DNA of 64,000 nucleotides, taken from PHAA01 sp963665865. Lineage in GTDB: Bacteria; Bacillota; Syntrophomonadia; Syntrophomonadales; Syntrophomonadaceae. Each line of letters starts with the position of its first letter. Within the stretch, counting starts at the first letter, position 1. The stretch is from the NCBI GenBank assembly GCA_963665865.2, contig CAXXWF010000001.1, forward strand, positions 1,302,001 to 1,366,000. The letters are read 5' to 3'. This document shows positions 44,084 to 51,940 of this stretch, piece by piece. A program made the position numbers and the translations under genes. The notes below the pieces were generated by a model, which worked only from the letters and a program-made list of their open reading frames with translations, made no database searches and was not told the DNA's origin.

Positions 44084-45148
44084 ATGGCGTTATTTGATAA
44101 GTTTGACAAGCCAGTGTTTTTAAAGGAAGAGAGTGATGTTACAGACTACATTTTGACACTGAAATCACTACAAAACAAGGCAACGGGAAAGGTTAGAGAA
44201 CGAATAGATCGGGAAATAAAAATTGCATCCATTGGGGAATTTGGTGAGAATAATATTGCATTTGAGCTGAAACATAGCGGTATGCCCATGTATATCCTGC
44301 GTGATATTCATCTTGAGACTGGGGATTTGACTGCACAAATAGATTATATCGTGGTAACCAGAAAAATAATCTTTGTGATTGAGTGTAAGAACCTAATCGG
44401 GAACATTGAAATCGACAATGAAGGCAATTTTATCCGAGACTACGAATTCAATAGGAAACGCATCCGAGAGGGGATCTATTCGCCTATAACGCAAAATCAA
44501 AGACACTTAACAGTTATAAAACAGATCAAGAAAGAAAAAAATTCTAATGCGTTGCTAAAATTAATATTTGATAAGATTTTTGACGATTTTTATAAGTCGG
44601 TTGTGGTATTGGCCAATCCGAAAACATTACTGAATGCAAAAGATGCAAAAAAGGATATCAAAGAGAAAGTCATTCGTGCGGACCAGTTGAATAAATATAT
44701 CAAAGATGCCTGCAGCAAATCCAAAAATGCAGAAGATAATGATAAGGACATGAAACTTTTGGCAGAAGGTTTCTTGAAATTACATACACCGAGTGGGTCA
44801 GATTATGCAAGGAAATATGAAGAAATCATTCAAACTATGGGTGCAAATCAAGATGAGCCTTCTAATAAAAAGCAAGATATCACTGATACAGTATCAGGGC
44901 AATCCATCGAGCATAAAACAAGCTTCGACGAAGAACTGCTGGTACAGAAACTGAAAGCATATAGATTAAAACAGTGCCGAGAAGAAAATATCAAACCCTA
45001 TTATGTATTCAACGACAAGGAGATGAGGGATCTTATTGAAAAGATGCCCGACTCACAAGCATCCTTACTGCAGGTTTCTGGATTCGGAAAGGTGAAAGTG
45101 GAGAAATACGGGGATAATATTTTAGGGATTTTAAATGAATTCAAATAA
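44084..45148 (+). CDS. NERD nuclease-related domain protein with C-terminal HRDC domain
   Basis: A 354-residue protein. The NERD domain (residues ~45-165) carries GEFGENNIAFEL, LTAQIDYIVVTRKIIFVIECKN and the nuclease-like D...E-x-K residues. The C-terminal ~75 residues form an HRDC-like domain (YRLKQCREENIKPYYVFNDK, SGFGKVKVEKYG). A CAGGGAGG ribosome site lies in the stub helicase upstream. NERD proteins are commonly paired with or fused to SF1 helicases, so its former partner is probably the truncated gene before it. Confidence 0.82.
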   Translation: MALFDKFDKPVFLKEESDVTDYILTLKSLQNKATGKVRERIDREIKIASIGEFGENNIAFELKHSGMPMYILRDIHLETGDLTAQIDYIVVTRKIIFVIECKNLIGNIEIDNEGNFIRDYEFNRKRIREGIYSPITQNQRHLTVIKQIKKEKNSNALLKLIFDKIFDDFYKSVVVLANPKTLLNAKDAKKDIKEKVIRADQLNKYIKDACSKSKNAEDNDKDMKLLAEGFLKLHTPSGSDYARKYEEIIQTMGANQDEPSNKKQDITDTVSGQSIEHKTSFDEELLVQKLKAYRLKQCREENIKPYYVFNDKEMRDLIEKMPDSQASLLQVSGFGKVKVEKYGDNILGILNEFK

Positions 45149-45218
45149 TTCGGGGTCTTGACTGGTGTATAGAACGCTGATTTGACTTGGGAATAATCCC
45201 AAAAAAGGAGGATGAGTT

Positions 45219-45755
45219 ATGGGAAATACTCTTTTCATCAAGGATCGGGATACGATACTGCACATATCTTATGAGGACATGATTAAGTACCATGGACGTT
45301 TCCACATTGGGGGAGTGGCTATGGCATACAAAGCCTTGGAACTAGGCTTTTCAAAATTACTTCCAGGTGAGATACCCTCCCGGAACAAGGTGAGTTTTGC
45401 TTCCGGTCTGGGTGAAGCTGCCACCGGGGTTTTGGATGCGGTGGAAATGGCTACCCGGGCCAGGACCAGAGGCGAATTGGTCGTAGATACTGCTTTGGGT
45501 CAGGATATTGCCGCTCCTGCAACTCCCGGCGGAGGCAAGTTCTATTTCGAACTTACCTATGACGGAGTCAAACTGGGACTGGCACTGAAGGAAGGGCTGG
45601 TACCGGATGAGTTTATGATTCTATCCAAAAAGGCTATAGCGCGATCGCTTGACCGGGAGGGGGCCAAAAGGCTGCAAGAGGTCAAAGAGGAGATGGCAGC
45701 CAGCTTGATATCCCAAGCAGCGGATGAATTGTTCCACGTAATTTATTTTATATAA
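45219..45755 (+). CDS. FmdE-like domain protein
   Basis: A 178-residue protein with an FmdE-like start (YEDMIKYHGRFHIGGVAMAY), then GLGEAATGVLDAVEMATRAR. The cysteine usual in the HG-x-C-P-G motif of FmdE proteins is missing here. No catalytic role can be assigned. It has a strong AAGGAGG site and stands between the NERD protein and a thioredoxin-like gene on the same strand. Confidence 0.5.
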   Translation: MGNTLFIKDRDTILHISYEDMIKYHGRFHIGGVAMAYKALELGFSKLLPGEIPSRNKVSFASGLGEAATGVLDAVEMATRARTRGELVVDTALGQDIAAPATPGGGKFYFELTYDGVKLGLALKEGLVPDEFMILSKKAIARSLDREGAKRLQEVKEEMAASLISQAADELFHVIYFI

Positions 45756-45809
45756 CACTTGATTGTGAATAGGGTAATTGCACCTAGCCCGGTAACAGGA
45801 GATAATGCA

Positions 45810-46151
45810 ATGGTTGATATTAAGTTAATTTGCTCTGATTGTACCAGAAACGACTATTATTATGGATTGATCGAAAAGGCGGCCAAAGAACTGGGCTTAA
45901 ATTATACGCTCGAAAAAGTTCCTTACAAACCTGAAATGAGAGAAGATCATTTATTTAATCGGTGCACCATTGCGTACTGCAGGGGGTGCAATAATTTTGA
46001 CATGTACGGGACGTATGGTGATCCATCGGCAAAATATATGCCGGCTCTGGTAGTAAATGATGAGATGGCAGCACATAGTCGGGTTCCATCACTAGATGAA
46101 TTGAAAAATATTTTATCCAGGCAAAGCCCGTTTGAAATAACAGATGATTAA
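45810..46151 (+). CDS. Thioredoxin-like small cysteine protein
   Basis: A 113-residue protein beginning MVDIKLICSDCTRNDYYYGL, with a CxxC in the position of a thioredoxin-fold redox site. A second cysteine pair (YCRGCNNFD) lies mid-protein. AGGAGA precedes this ATG; 17 codons upstream in frame are probably untranslated. The precise family is not recognised. A thiol or metal role is likely. Confidence 0.55.
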   Translation: MVDIKLICSDCTRNDYYYGLIEKAAKELGLNYTLEKVPYKPEMREDHLFNRCTIAYCRGCNNFDMYGTYGDPSAKYMPALVVNDEMAAHSRVPSLDELKNILSRQSPFEITDD

Positions 46152-46264
46152 ATTCTGGTCGGGCATTCCGCAATTATACGATTTGCTATTGGGATAAGCC
46201 AAGCATCGAATTGTATATTGAGCATAACAATGCTATAATAATGTACATTAAAGGGGGCTCGCTT

Positions 46265-46528
46265 ATGCCTAAGATCAGACCGATTACGGATTTGAGAAAT
46301 ACAACCGAAATCTCCGACATCTGCCATTCCAATAAAGAACCGATTTTTATAACCAAAAACGGGTATGGAGATCTGGTAATTATGAGCATTGAAACTTATG
46401 AAGCCATGTTGGAAGAACGGGAGATTGACGCTGCCATCGCGGAAGCCGAGGCCGAGTATGCGCATGACAGCCAACTATTAGATGCAAGAAAAGCCCTATC
46501 CACATTAAGAAGGCGACACTTACGCTAA
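46265..46528 (+). CDS. Type II antitoxin, Phd/YefM family, with lost toxin partner
   Basis: An 87-residue antitoxin, MPKIRPITDLRNTTEISDIC followed by PIFITKNGYGDLVIMSIETY. AAAGGGGG precedes the ATG. It is similar to the antitoxin at 47007. The toxin gene that should follow is reduced to a 28-codon remnant overlapping its end, so this is an orphan. Confidence 0.85.
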   Translation: MPKIRPITDLRNTTEISDICHSNKEPIFITKNGYGDLVIMSIETYEAMLEEREIDAAIAEAEAEYAHDSQLLDARKALSTLRRRHLR

Positions 46529-46599
46529 TCTACCGTGTGGACGAGACCAACAAACAGGTTGTCATTGTAACGGTTCGATATTCCAAAAGTCAATTCTGA
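46513..46599 (+). pseudogene. C-terminal remnant of a RelE/ParE toxin
   Basis: An open stretch of 28 codons gives LTLIYRVDETNKQVVIVTVR, the last beta strands of a RelE/ParE toxin, with no start. It overlaps the end of the antitoxin gene in another frame. An internal deletion seems to have fused antitoxin end and toxin tail. Confidence 0.6.
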
Positions 46600-46720
46600 T
46601 AAGATAATTTTATTTGCTGAATATCTAATAAAGATTTTCTCTGATGGTGAGTTAGCAGAAAATTCAGTATGTCGGAAATACCGACGAACTGAAGGTGATG
46701 GAAAAGATGGCCCACTTTCA
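46598..46720 (+). pseudogene. RhuM-family-like fragment
   Basis: A start-less frame, beginning beside the toxin remnant, encodes LFAEYLIKIFSDGELAENSV followed by CRKYRRTEGDGKDG. This is the conserved G-E-L-x-x-N-S-V-x-R-K-x-R-x-T segment of RhuM/Fic-associated proteins. It continues neither side, so it is only a relic. Its presence suggests repeated insertion and loss at this locus. Confidence 0.4.
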
Positions 46721-47020
46721 CAGGAGCCATTCATAATTGCGTTTGCCATAGAGAATACGGCGAATCTGCACGGTGTCGCCCTTCACAACGTAAAACACGA
46801 GGTAGCTCTCCACAACCAGACAACGGTAGCCCTTCACTTTCAGAGGATTGTTACGCACATAAGGACAACGCTCCGGCATCTGCGCAAGACTGATGATCTT
46901 TTCGACAAACAGATCATAGTACCTTAGTGCGGCATCAGCAGAAAGGGTGTTCAGATAGTTGATGAGGTCCTTCAAATCCCGCTTGGCAGCGGGGTATATC
47001 TTCACCTTATAGATGTCCAT
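46718..47020 (-). CDS. RelE/ParE-family toxin
   Basis: A 100-residue ParE-like toxin, intact: YKVKIYPAAKRDLKDLINYL, AQMPERCPYVRNNPLKVKGY, RCLVVESYLVFYVVKG and the final RRILYGKRNYEWLL. The start overlaps the antitoxin end by 14 bases. Confidence 0.9.
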   Translation of the reverse strand: MDIYKVKIYPAAKRDLKDLINYLNTLSADAALRYYDLFVEKIISLAQMPERCPYVRNNPLKVKGYRCLVVESYLVFYVVKGDTVQIRRILYGKRNYEWLL

Positions 47021-47279
47021 GAACCGTATCCCTCAACTGCTTTGATACTTCCAAGAAATCCTCGCCCTGCGCTCCGCTGATGATTTCCTCCTCCGCCTCG
47101 GCAAGTTTCGCGTATAGGTTGATCAGCGCCTGCTGGCGCTCATAAGCCTCTATGCTCATCACAACCATGTCTCCCACACCGTTTTTGGTAATGAAAACAG
47201 GCTCACGGGTCTGATGGCAAATTTCCGAAATATCGTTGGCATTGTTCCTTAAATCCGAAATGGGTCTTATATTTGGCAT
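47007..47279 (-). CDS. Type II antitoxin, Phd/YefM family
   Basis: A 90-residue antitoxin (MPNIRPISDLRNNANDISEI; PVFITKNGVGDMVVMSIEAY). TGGAGG precedes this ATG; the 11 upstream in-frame codons are unlikely to be used. It pairs with the toxin at 46718 and resembles the orphan at 46265, which suggests a local inverted duplication. Confidence 0.9.
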   Translation of the reverse strand: MPNIRPISDLRNNANDISEICHQTREPVFITKNGVGDMVVMSIEAYERQQALINLYAKLAEAEEEIISGAQGEDFLEVSKQLRDTVHGHL

Positions 47280-47514
47280 ATCAAAACCTCCATTATCAAT
47301 ATATGCTACCATATAATATCAAAATATTGAGTAGTTATCAACAACGGAGCAAACGATAGGAAAATGATGCAAAAAAACCACAACTAAACTTTGTGTATGA
47401 GCATGATAATAAACCATAAGTTTCTCGTTGGTTGATTTAATCAACCTAAATATCGTATAGATCCATTGATTTTGATCGTTTATGCGACTAACATGAATGT
47501 TGAGGTGAGAAGCT

Positions 47515-48636
47515 ATGAGAGAAATTAACATTGCAACGGTTATTACGGCCAAACGGAAAGAAAAAGGTGTTACGCAAGAGGATCTTGCCCAGTACATCGG
47601 CGTGTCAAAAGCATCAGTATCCAAGTGGGAAACGGCCCAAAGCTATCCCGATATAACCCTGCTTCCGCAGCTGGCGGCGTATTTCAATATCAGTATTGAT
47701 GAGCTGGTGGGATATTTACCGCAGATGACCACGCAGGACATACGCAAAACCTACCATCGGCTTGCTGATGACTTCGGCGAAAAGCCGTTTGATCAAGTGC
47801 TTGCAGAATGTCGAGCCATTATCAAAAAATACTATTCCTGTTTTCCGCTGCTTTCAAAAATGGCGATTCTATTGTTTAATTATCATTCGCTTCTGCAAGA
47901 AAAGGAAAGGCAGCAAGCTCTATTACAGGAAATTGCGGAGCTATGCGTGCGTGTCAAAATTGAAAGCGGTGATGCTAACCTGTCCCAGCAGGCAAATTCT
48001 ATCGAAGCCATATGCCGGCTTACACTTGGACAGGCGGATCAAGTGCTGGAACTACTCGGCGAAAACAGCAAGCCCATTTTCAGCGACGATATGTTGCTTG
48101 CCTCCGCCTATCAGATGACCGGGAAAAATGAAAAAGCGAAGTTGGTTTTGCAGGCCTGCTTATATCAGCATTTGCTTGGTTTGCTGGAAACAGCGCATTC
48201 ATATTTATTCTATATTATAGATGAGCCTGATAAGTTTGAGCAGGCTTTGCATCGTTTTATTCAGCTGGCGGAAAGCTTTGATATGGAACGCTTAAACCCC
48301 AACTCCCTATGTCAGCTCTATTATGTTGCCGCGCACGGGTATGCGCAGCTTAAGAACAAAGAGAAGGCCCTGGAAATGTTAAGTAGATATGCACACATCT
48401 GCACAACCTCTCTTTTGCCGTTCAAGCTGAAAGGCGACCAATTTTTTGATCGTATTGAGGAGTGGTTTCGTGATTCAGATATTGACCTGCAGGCTCCGCG
48501 AGACGAAAAAACCGTCAAAAACAGCATTTTACAGAGCGTTGCGGAAAATCTCGTCTTTGACATTCTGAGTGACGAGCCGGGATACAAAAGCATAATCCAT
48601 CAACTCGCATCGTTTGCAGAGCAACAGCGTAATTAA
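47515..48636 (+). CDS. XRE-family regulator with C-terminal helical repeat domain
   Basis: A 373-residue protein. The N-terminal helix-turn-helix (VITAKRKEKGVTQEDLAQYI, GVSKASVSKWETAQSYPD) is followed by ~300 helical residues resembling TPR-like repeats (QAC-x-x-HLLGLLETAHSYLF, KEKALEMLSRYA). This layout is common in Firmicute regulators that bind a peptide or small ligand. It is followed 13 bases later by an alpha/beta hydrolase gene on the same strand. Confidence 0.85.
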   Translation: MREINIATVITAKRKEKGVTQEDLAQYIGVSKASVSKWETAQSYPDITLLPQLAAYFNISIDELVGYLPQMTTQDIRKTYHRLADDFGEKPFDQVLAECRAIIKKYYSCFPLLSKMAILLFNYHSLLQEKERQQALLQEIAELCVRVKIESGDANLSQQANSIEAICRLTLGQADQVLELLGENSKPIFSDDMLLASAYQMTGKNEKAKLVLQACLYQHLLGLLETAHSYLFYIIDEPDKFEQALHRFIQLAESFDMERLNPNSLCQLYYVAAHGYAQLKNKEKALEMLSRYAHICTTSLLPFKLKGDQFFDRIEEWFRDSDIDLQAPRDEKTVKNSILQSVAENLVFDILSDEPGYKSIIHQLASFAEQQRN

Positions 48637-48649
48637 GGGAGTGAAGGTT

Positions 48650-49906
48650 ATGAATACAGATAAAAGCATCCTAATTGAAAAAAGCAGACAATATGTGCAG
48701 GCTATGCTGAATGGAGATTTCAATACCATCACTGCGAATCTTAATGATGTGATGGCACCTCTCATGAGTGCCTCTACGCTGAGGCAGTCGTGGGATTCAG
48801 CCATAAAGGAACTACCTACCTTTCAAGGCATTATCTCCGCCGATTATATGGAAATACAAGAAATAGATGCCGTAATTGTAATGCTGGATTATGGTTCAAG
48901 CAGACTTGCTGTATCATTCGGTTATGATAATGATGGAAAAATATCCCGATTGAATGCAGGTTATGTACCACTGCTCTCGAATGAGATCCAACCCAAGCAA
49001 TCAGACCAATTCAATGAAACGCCTATAACAGTAGGTGATCCGCAATATCCGCTGGACGGAAGACTGACCTTGCCAAAAGGTGTTGCCAATGTGCCGGCGG
49101 TTATTCTTATTCAAGGCAGCGGCTCCTCGGATATGAATGAAACCATTGGAAGTGCAGGCAACGCGGTTTTTGCAGATCTGGCGTATGGTCTGGCTGAACG
49201 AGGTATTGCTTCAATCCGTTATAATAAGCGTTATTATCAGTATCCGCAGACAGCAACCCCAACCCTTACCGTATGGGATGAGGTTATAGATGATGCCAAC
49301 GCTGCTATAGCACTTGCCCGAGTAACCGAAGGCATTGATAAAAACAAAATATTTATTATTGGTCACAGTCTGGGTGGAATACTTGCCCCGGAAATTGCCA
49401 AGGAAAATCCGGATATAGCAGGTTTGGTCTCGATGGCGGGAAGTCCTCGCAAGCTTGAGGACATTATTCTCGATCAAAACAAAGGCGCAATTGCCAAAAT
49501 GAATAACACGGACGCCGAAAAACAGGCGATTATGGACAGCGTTCTCGCAGTGGTCAGTCAAGTTAAGGCACTGACACTGCAAAGTCCGCATAGCAGCATC
49601 CTTTCCATAAATAGCGAGTACTGGCTCAGCCTGAACCAATCCAGTCCGTACAATATTGTTAAGACTCTAGCAATTCCGATGCTGTTTCTACAGGGCAGTG
49701 CGGATTTTCAAGTGTCCCCCGCAAGTAACTTTGCGCTGTGGCAGTCACTGCTGCAAGGTCATAAGAATGCGCAGTTCAAGCTTTATCCGGGGCTCAATCA
49801 CCTGTTTATGAAGTCCAACGGAAAAGCTGATTTGTCTGAATATAATACCAAAGCGAATGTGGAAGAACAGGTGATTGCGGATATTGCTGGGTGGATTCAC
49901 TCTTAG
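48650..49906 (+). CDS. Alpha/beta hydrolase with N-terminal DUF3887-like domain
   Basis: A 418-residue protein. The N-terminal ~125 residues resemble DUF3887 (RQYVQAMLNGDFNTITANLN). The hydrolase domain has the oxyanion segment LIQGSGSSDMNE, nucleophile elbow GHSLGG, a late aspartate in LFLQGSADFQV, and histidine in YPGLNHLFMK. No signal peptide is seen. AGGGAG precedes this ATG. The substrate is unknown, and it is probably co-transcribed with the regulator upstream. Confidence 0.85.
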   Translation: MNTDKSILIEKSRQYVQAMLNGDFNTITANLNDVMAPLMSASTLRQSWDSAIKELPTFQGIISADYMEIQEIDAVIVMLDYGSSRLAVSFGYDNDGKISRLNAGYVPLLSNEIQPKQSDQFNETPITVGDPQYPLDGRLTLPKGVANVPAVILIQGSGSSDMNETIGSAGNAVFADLAYGLAERGIASIRYNKRYYQYPQTATPTLTVWDEVIDDANAAIALARVTEGIDKNKIFIIGHSLGGILAPEIAKENPDIAGLVSMAGSPRKLEDIILDQNKGAIAKMNNTDAEKQAIMDSVLAVVSQVKALTLQSPHSSILSINSEYWLSLNQSSPYNIVKTLAIPMLFLQGSADFQVSPASNFALWQSLLQGHKNAQFKLYPGLNHLFMKSNGKADLSEYNTKANVEEQVIADIAGWIHS

Positions 49907-50098
49907 TCGACAAGAATAAAGAAGCTAGAACCCAAGGATTAGTTTAACGCTGCCCAGGCGAGAAAGTTTCCTCCAGGTTATTGCAGCGCCGGGTAGTTCA
50001 GAGTTCAACCTGCCAATAATGGTAATTGAACTTATGGCCCAATTTGGCTATGATTAATAAAACAGCAAAAATCAAACGACGACTAAGGAGAACCTGAG

Positions 50099-50437
50099 GT
50101 GAATATTCAGATATTTGGCGTTAAGAAGTGTTTTGATACGCAGAAAGCACAGCGATATTTTAAAGAACGAAATGTTAAGGTGCAGTTTATTGACCTGAAG
50201 CAAAAAAGTTTGAGCAAGGGTGAATTTGAAAGTGTAATAAAAGCGGTCGGGATCAGTGACTTGATTAATCGAAATGCAAAGGAGTATAAACAGCTCAATC
50301 TGGATCGAATTGGGGGGAGCAGCATGCGCGAAGAGATTCTGTTCAACCATCCTGCCCTTTATAATACCCCAATCATAAGAAATGGAAGGCTAGCGACAGT
50401 TGGCTATAGGCCTGAAGTATGGAAAGACTGGGAATAA
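50099..50437 (+). CDS. ArsC/Spx-family protein
   Basis: A 112-residue thioredoxin-fold protein of the ArsC/Spx family. The redox cysteine lies in GVKKCFDTQKAQRYFKERNV, with a single cysteine rather than CxxC; the family's LINRNAKEYK and LFNHPALYNTPIIRNGR segments are present. The start is GTG with AAGGAG upstream. The family includes glutaredoxin-dependent arsenate reductases, and the next gene encodes a glutaredoxin-like selenoprotein, which may be its reductant. Confidence 0.85.
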   Translation: MNIQIFGVKKCFDTQKAQRYFKERNVKVQFIDLKQKSLSKGEFESVIKAVGISDLINRNAKEYKQLNLDRIGGSSMREEILFNHPALYNTPIIRNGRLATVGYRPEVWKDWE

Positions 50438-50560
50438 TATGCGGCTTTGCTGCTAATACGGTCATCCTAATTAGGATAAGGGCAAAATTATGAATATTTG
50501 ATGAGTGAGCATTTTGCATATTTAGTTTTTCTAATAAATCAGCCCGGTAATTTTATAGAT

Positions 50561-50616
50561 GTCATCCTGAGGCAAAGCCGAAGGATCTGGAGATTCTTCA
50601 CTCCGTTCAGAATGAC
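50561..50616. repeat. Dispersed GTCATCCTGAG-type hairpin repeat
   Basis: GTCATCCTGAG..GAAGGATCT and AGATTCTTC..TTCAGAATGAC form an imperfect hairpin of 56 bases between the ArsC-like gene and the selenoprotein gene. The same arms occur at 51741-51820 (complete), 19611-19640 and 24050-24080 (half copies). Confidence 0.7.
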
Positions 50617-50684
50617 CGCTCAGGGAAACTTTGGTGCATTTTTGAATTATGCAAAATCCATGATTAATAAAAAGGAGAATGTAA

Positions 50685-51026
50685 ATGAAGAAAGTAATCA
50701 TGTTTACAACCAAAACCTGACCCCACTGCAGCACGGCGAAAGAGTTTCTTGCGCAAAATAAGATTAGTTTCATCGAAAAGGATGTCAACGTTGATGAGGA
50801 GGCACGCCAAGAATTTACGCGAAGAAATCTCAGAGGAGTACCTGCATTTCTGATAGGAGAAGACGTTGTTGTCGGATTAGATAAAAACAAAATCCTGGAA
50901 CTTGTTGATCATCGGGTCATCGAATGTGAACAGTGCCACACCAAGCTGCGCGTGCCGATAAATAGAGGTGCAATCAAAGTTACTTGCCCGAAGTGTAAAA
51001 ATAAATTTGATTGGGCATCGCGATAA
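50685..51026 (+). CDS. Glutaredoxin-like selenoprotein with zinc-ribbon tail
   Basis: A 113-residue protein read through an in-frame TGA at codon 12 (50718-50720). Translation gives KVIMFTTKT-U-PHCSTAKEF, so selenocysteine occupies the first position of the glutaredoxin CxxC site (UPHC). The frame continues for 100 codons with GVPAFLIGEDVVVGLDKNKI, the family's cis-proline region. It ends in a four-cysteine ribbon, CEQC and CPKC. AAAGGAG lies seven bases before the ATG. A stem-loop follows the UGA at 50736. A nonsense mutation is the alternative, but TGA exactly at the redox residue and an intact tail favour selenocysteine. Confidence 0.85.
50736..50752 (+). promoter_or_regulatory. Candidate bacterial SECIS hairpin
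   Basis: Fifteen bases after the UGA, GC-GAAA and UUUC-UU-GC pair around a GAG triloop, with the two Us bulged. Bacterial SECIS elements lie just downstream of the UGA, in the coding region, with a G at the start of a small apical loop. The fit is plausible but short. Confidence 0.45.
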
Positions 51027-51193
51027 ACTTGGCTTGGGACCAATAGGGAGGTACAATGTGCCTTCCTACTCGACACCCGGTCCGTGGGAAAAGGAGAGAC
51101 GGCTCGGGCAATGTATGTCGATAAATATAAAAATTACTCGGAAAGCATTGCGGAAAGGTATGCAGTTCAAGTAAAATGAATGAAATAATATAC

Positions 51194-51282
51194 ATCTCCG
51201 ATAATAGCAAACTTGGTGAAAACCAAGGACGCAAAACCACGGGTCTAAAGCATCTGCCAGGACAGCCGGGTTACCGAAGAGG
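51194..51282 (+). ncRNA. Cyclic-di-GMP-I (GEMM) riboswitch
   Basis: The aptamer core is clear: AGCAAAC, a hairpin with GAAA loop (CTTGGTGAAAACCAAGG), ACGCAAAACCACGGGTCTAA, and CAGCCGGGTTACCGAAG at the 3' side. These are the conserved GEMM elements in correct order and spacing. A rho-independent terminator follows immediately, before the HU-like gene, so ligand binding should switch transcription. The preceding ~170 bases (51027-51193) hold no supported gene. Confidence 0.93.
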
Positions 51283-51294
51283 GACAGAGAATTA

Positions 51295-51326
51295 AACTGT
51301 GTGCTTCGGTACGCAGTTATTTTTTG
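51295..51326 (+). terminator. Riboswitch expression-platform terminator
   Basis: AACTGTGTGC and GTACGCAGTT pair (with G-U pairs) around a TTCG tetraloop, followed by ATTTTTT. It ends 24 bases before the HU-like start codon, directly after the c-di-GMP-I aptamer. Confidence 0.88.
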
Positions 51327-51350
51327 GAGATGAAAAAGAAGGAGAGGGAT

Positions 51351-51710
51351 TTGGGTTTGAACAAAAATGATTTTATCAGGGAAGTTGCCACAAAAGCCGA
51401 TCTAACTATGAAAGATGCAGGGAAAGCACTGGATGCTGTACTTGCAACAGTTCAGGAGACTCTAGCGAAGGGTGAAAAGCAGCAATTCGTAGGGTTTGGT
51501 ACATTTGAAGTAAGGGATCGCTCCGAGAGAAAAATAAAAAACCCGGCAACTGGAGAAGAAATGCTTCTGCCGGCCACGAAAGTACCCGCTTTTAAACCAG
51601 GCAAGGCTTTGAAAGAAGCGGTAGTGCCTCCTAAACCCAAACCGGCAACAATTGCTGAAGCACCTAAAGTTAAACCGGCCAAGAAAGCAAAACATAAGAA
51701 AAGGAAATAA
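51351..51710 (+). CDS. HU-family DNA-binding protein with basic C-terminal tail
   Basis: A 119-residue HU-like protein. LNKNDFIREVATKADLTMKD begins the HU fold; VGFGTFEVRDRSERKIKNPA and VPAFKPGKALKEAV are the beta-arm and C-terminal helix landmarks. A 28-residue proline- and lysine-rich tail follows (PPKPKPATIAEAPKVKPAKK, then A-K-H-K-K-R-K). The start is a TTG with AAGGAG six bases upstream; a second TTG two codons later is the classic HU start. Expression appears to be controlled by a c-di-GMP riboswitch, which is unusual for HU. Confidence 0.9.
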   Translation: MGLNKNDFIREVATKADLTMKDAGKALDAVLATVQETLAKGEKQQFVGFGTFEVRDRSERKIKNPATGEEMLLPATKVPAFKPGKALKEAVVPPKPKPATIAEAPKVKPAKKAKHKKRK

Positions 51711-51740
51711 GGTTGGGTAAGAGCTCATATCGCAATTGTT

Positions 51741-51820
51741 GTCATCCTGAGTGTAACGAAGGATCTTCTTCAGAGAACACCATATTCGCTGATAAGATCC
51801 TTCACTTCGTTCAGGATGAC
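51741..51820. repeat. 80-bp dispersed hairpin repeat (GTCATCCTGA..TCAGGATGAC)
   Basis: GTCATCCTGA..ACGAAGGATCTT and AAGATCCTTC..CGTTCAGGATGAC form a long hairpin. It is the most complete member of the dispersed family also seen at 19611, 24050 and 50561. It separates the HU-like gene from its apparent terminator at 51914. Confidence 0.75.
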
Positions 51821-51913
51821 ATTACGGTCAGATTTTCATCTGCGGTTGTGTCCTTTAGGCATGAGGAGTTATTAAGAAAACCTGTTCAATCGACGTATCT
51901 ATCGTCACTCTGA

Positions 51914-51940
51914 AGCTCATATCGCGATATGAGCTTTTTT
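51914..51940 (+). terminator. Rho-independent terminator
   Basis: AAGCTCATATCGCGATATGA plus GCTT is a near-perfect palindrome followed by TTTTTT. A partial copy of its rising arm (GAGCTCATATCGC) lies at 51721-51733, before the 80-bp hairpin. The 230 bases to 52170 show no gene. Confidence 0.88.

Noticed and set aside
50968..51174. 68-codon frame overlapping the selenoprotein end
   Set aside because: It starts inside the zinc-ribbon coding region in another frame, and no ribosome site or domain is visible.
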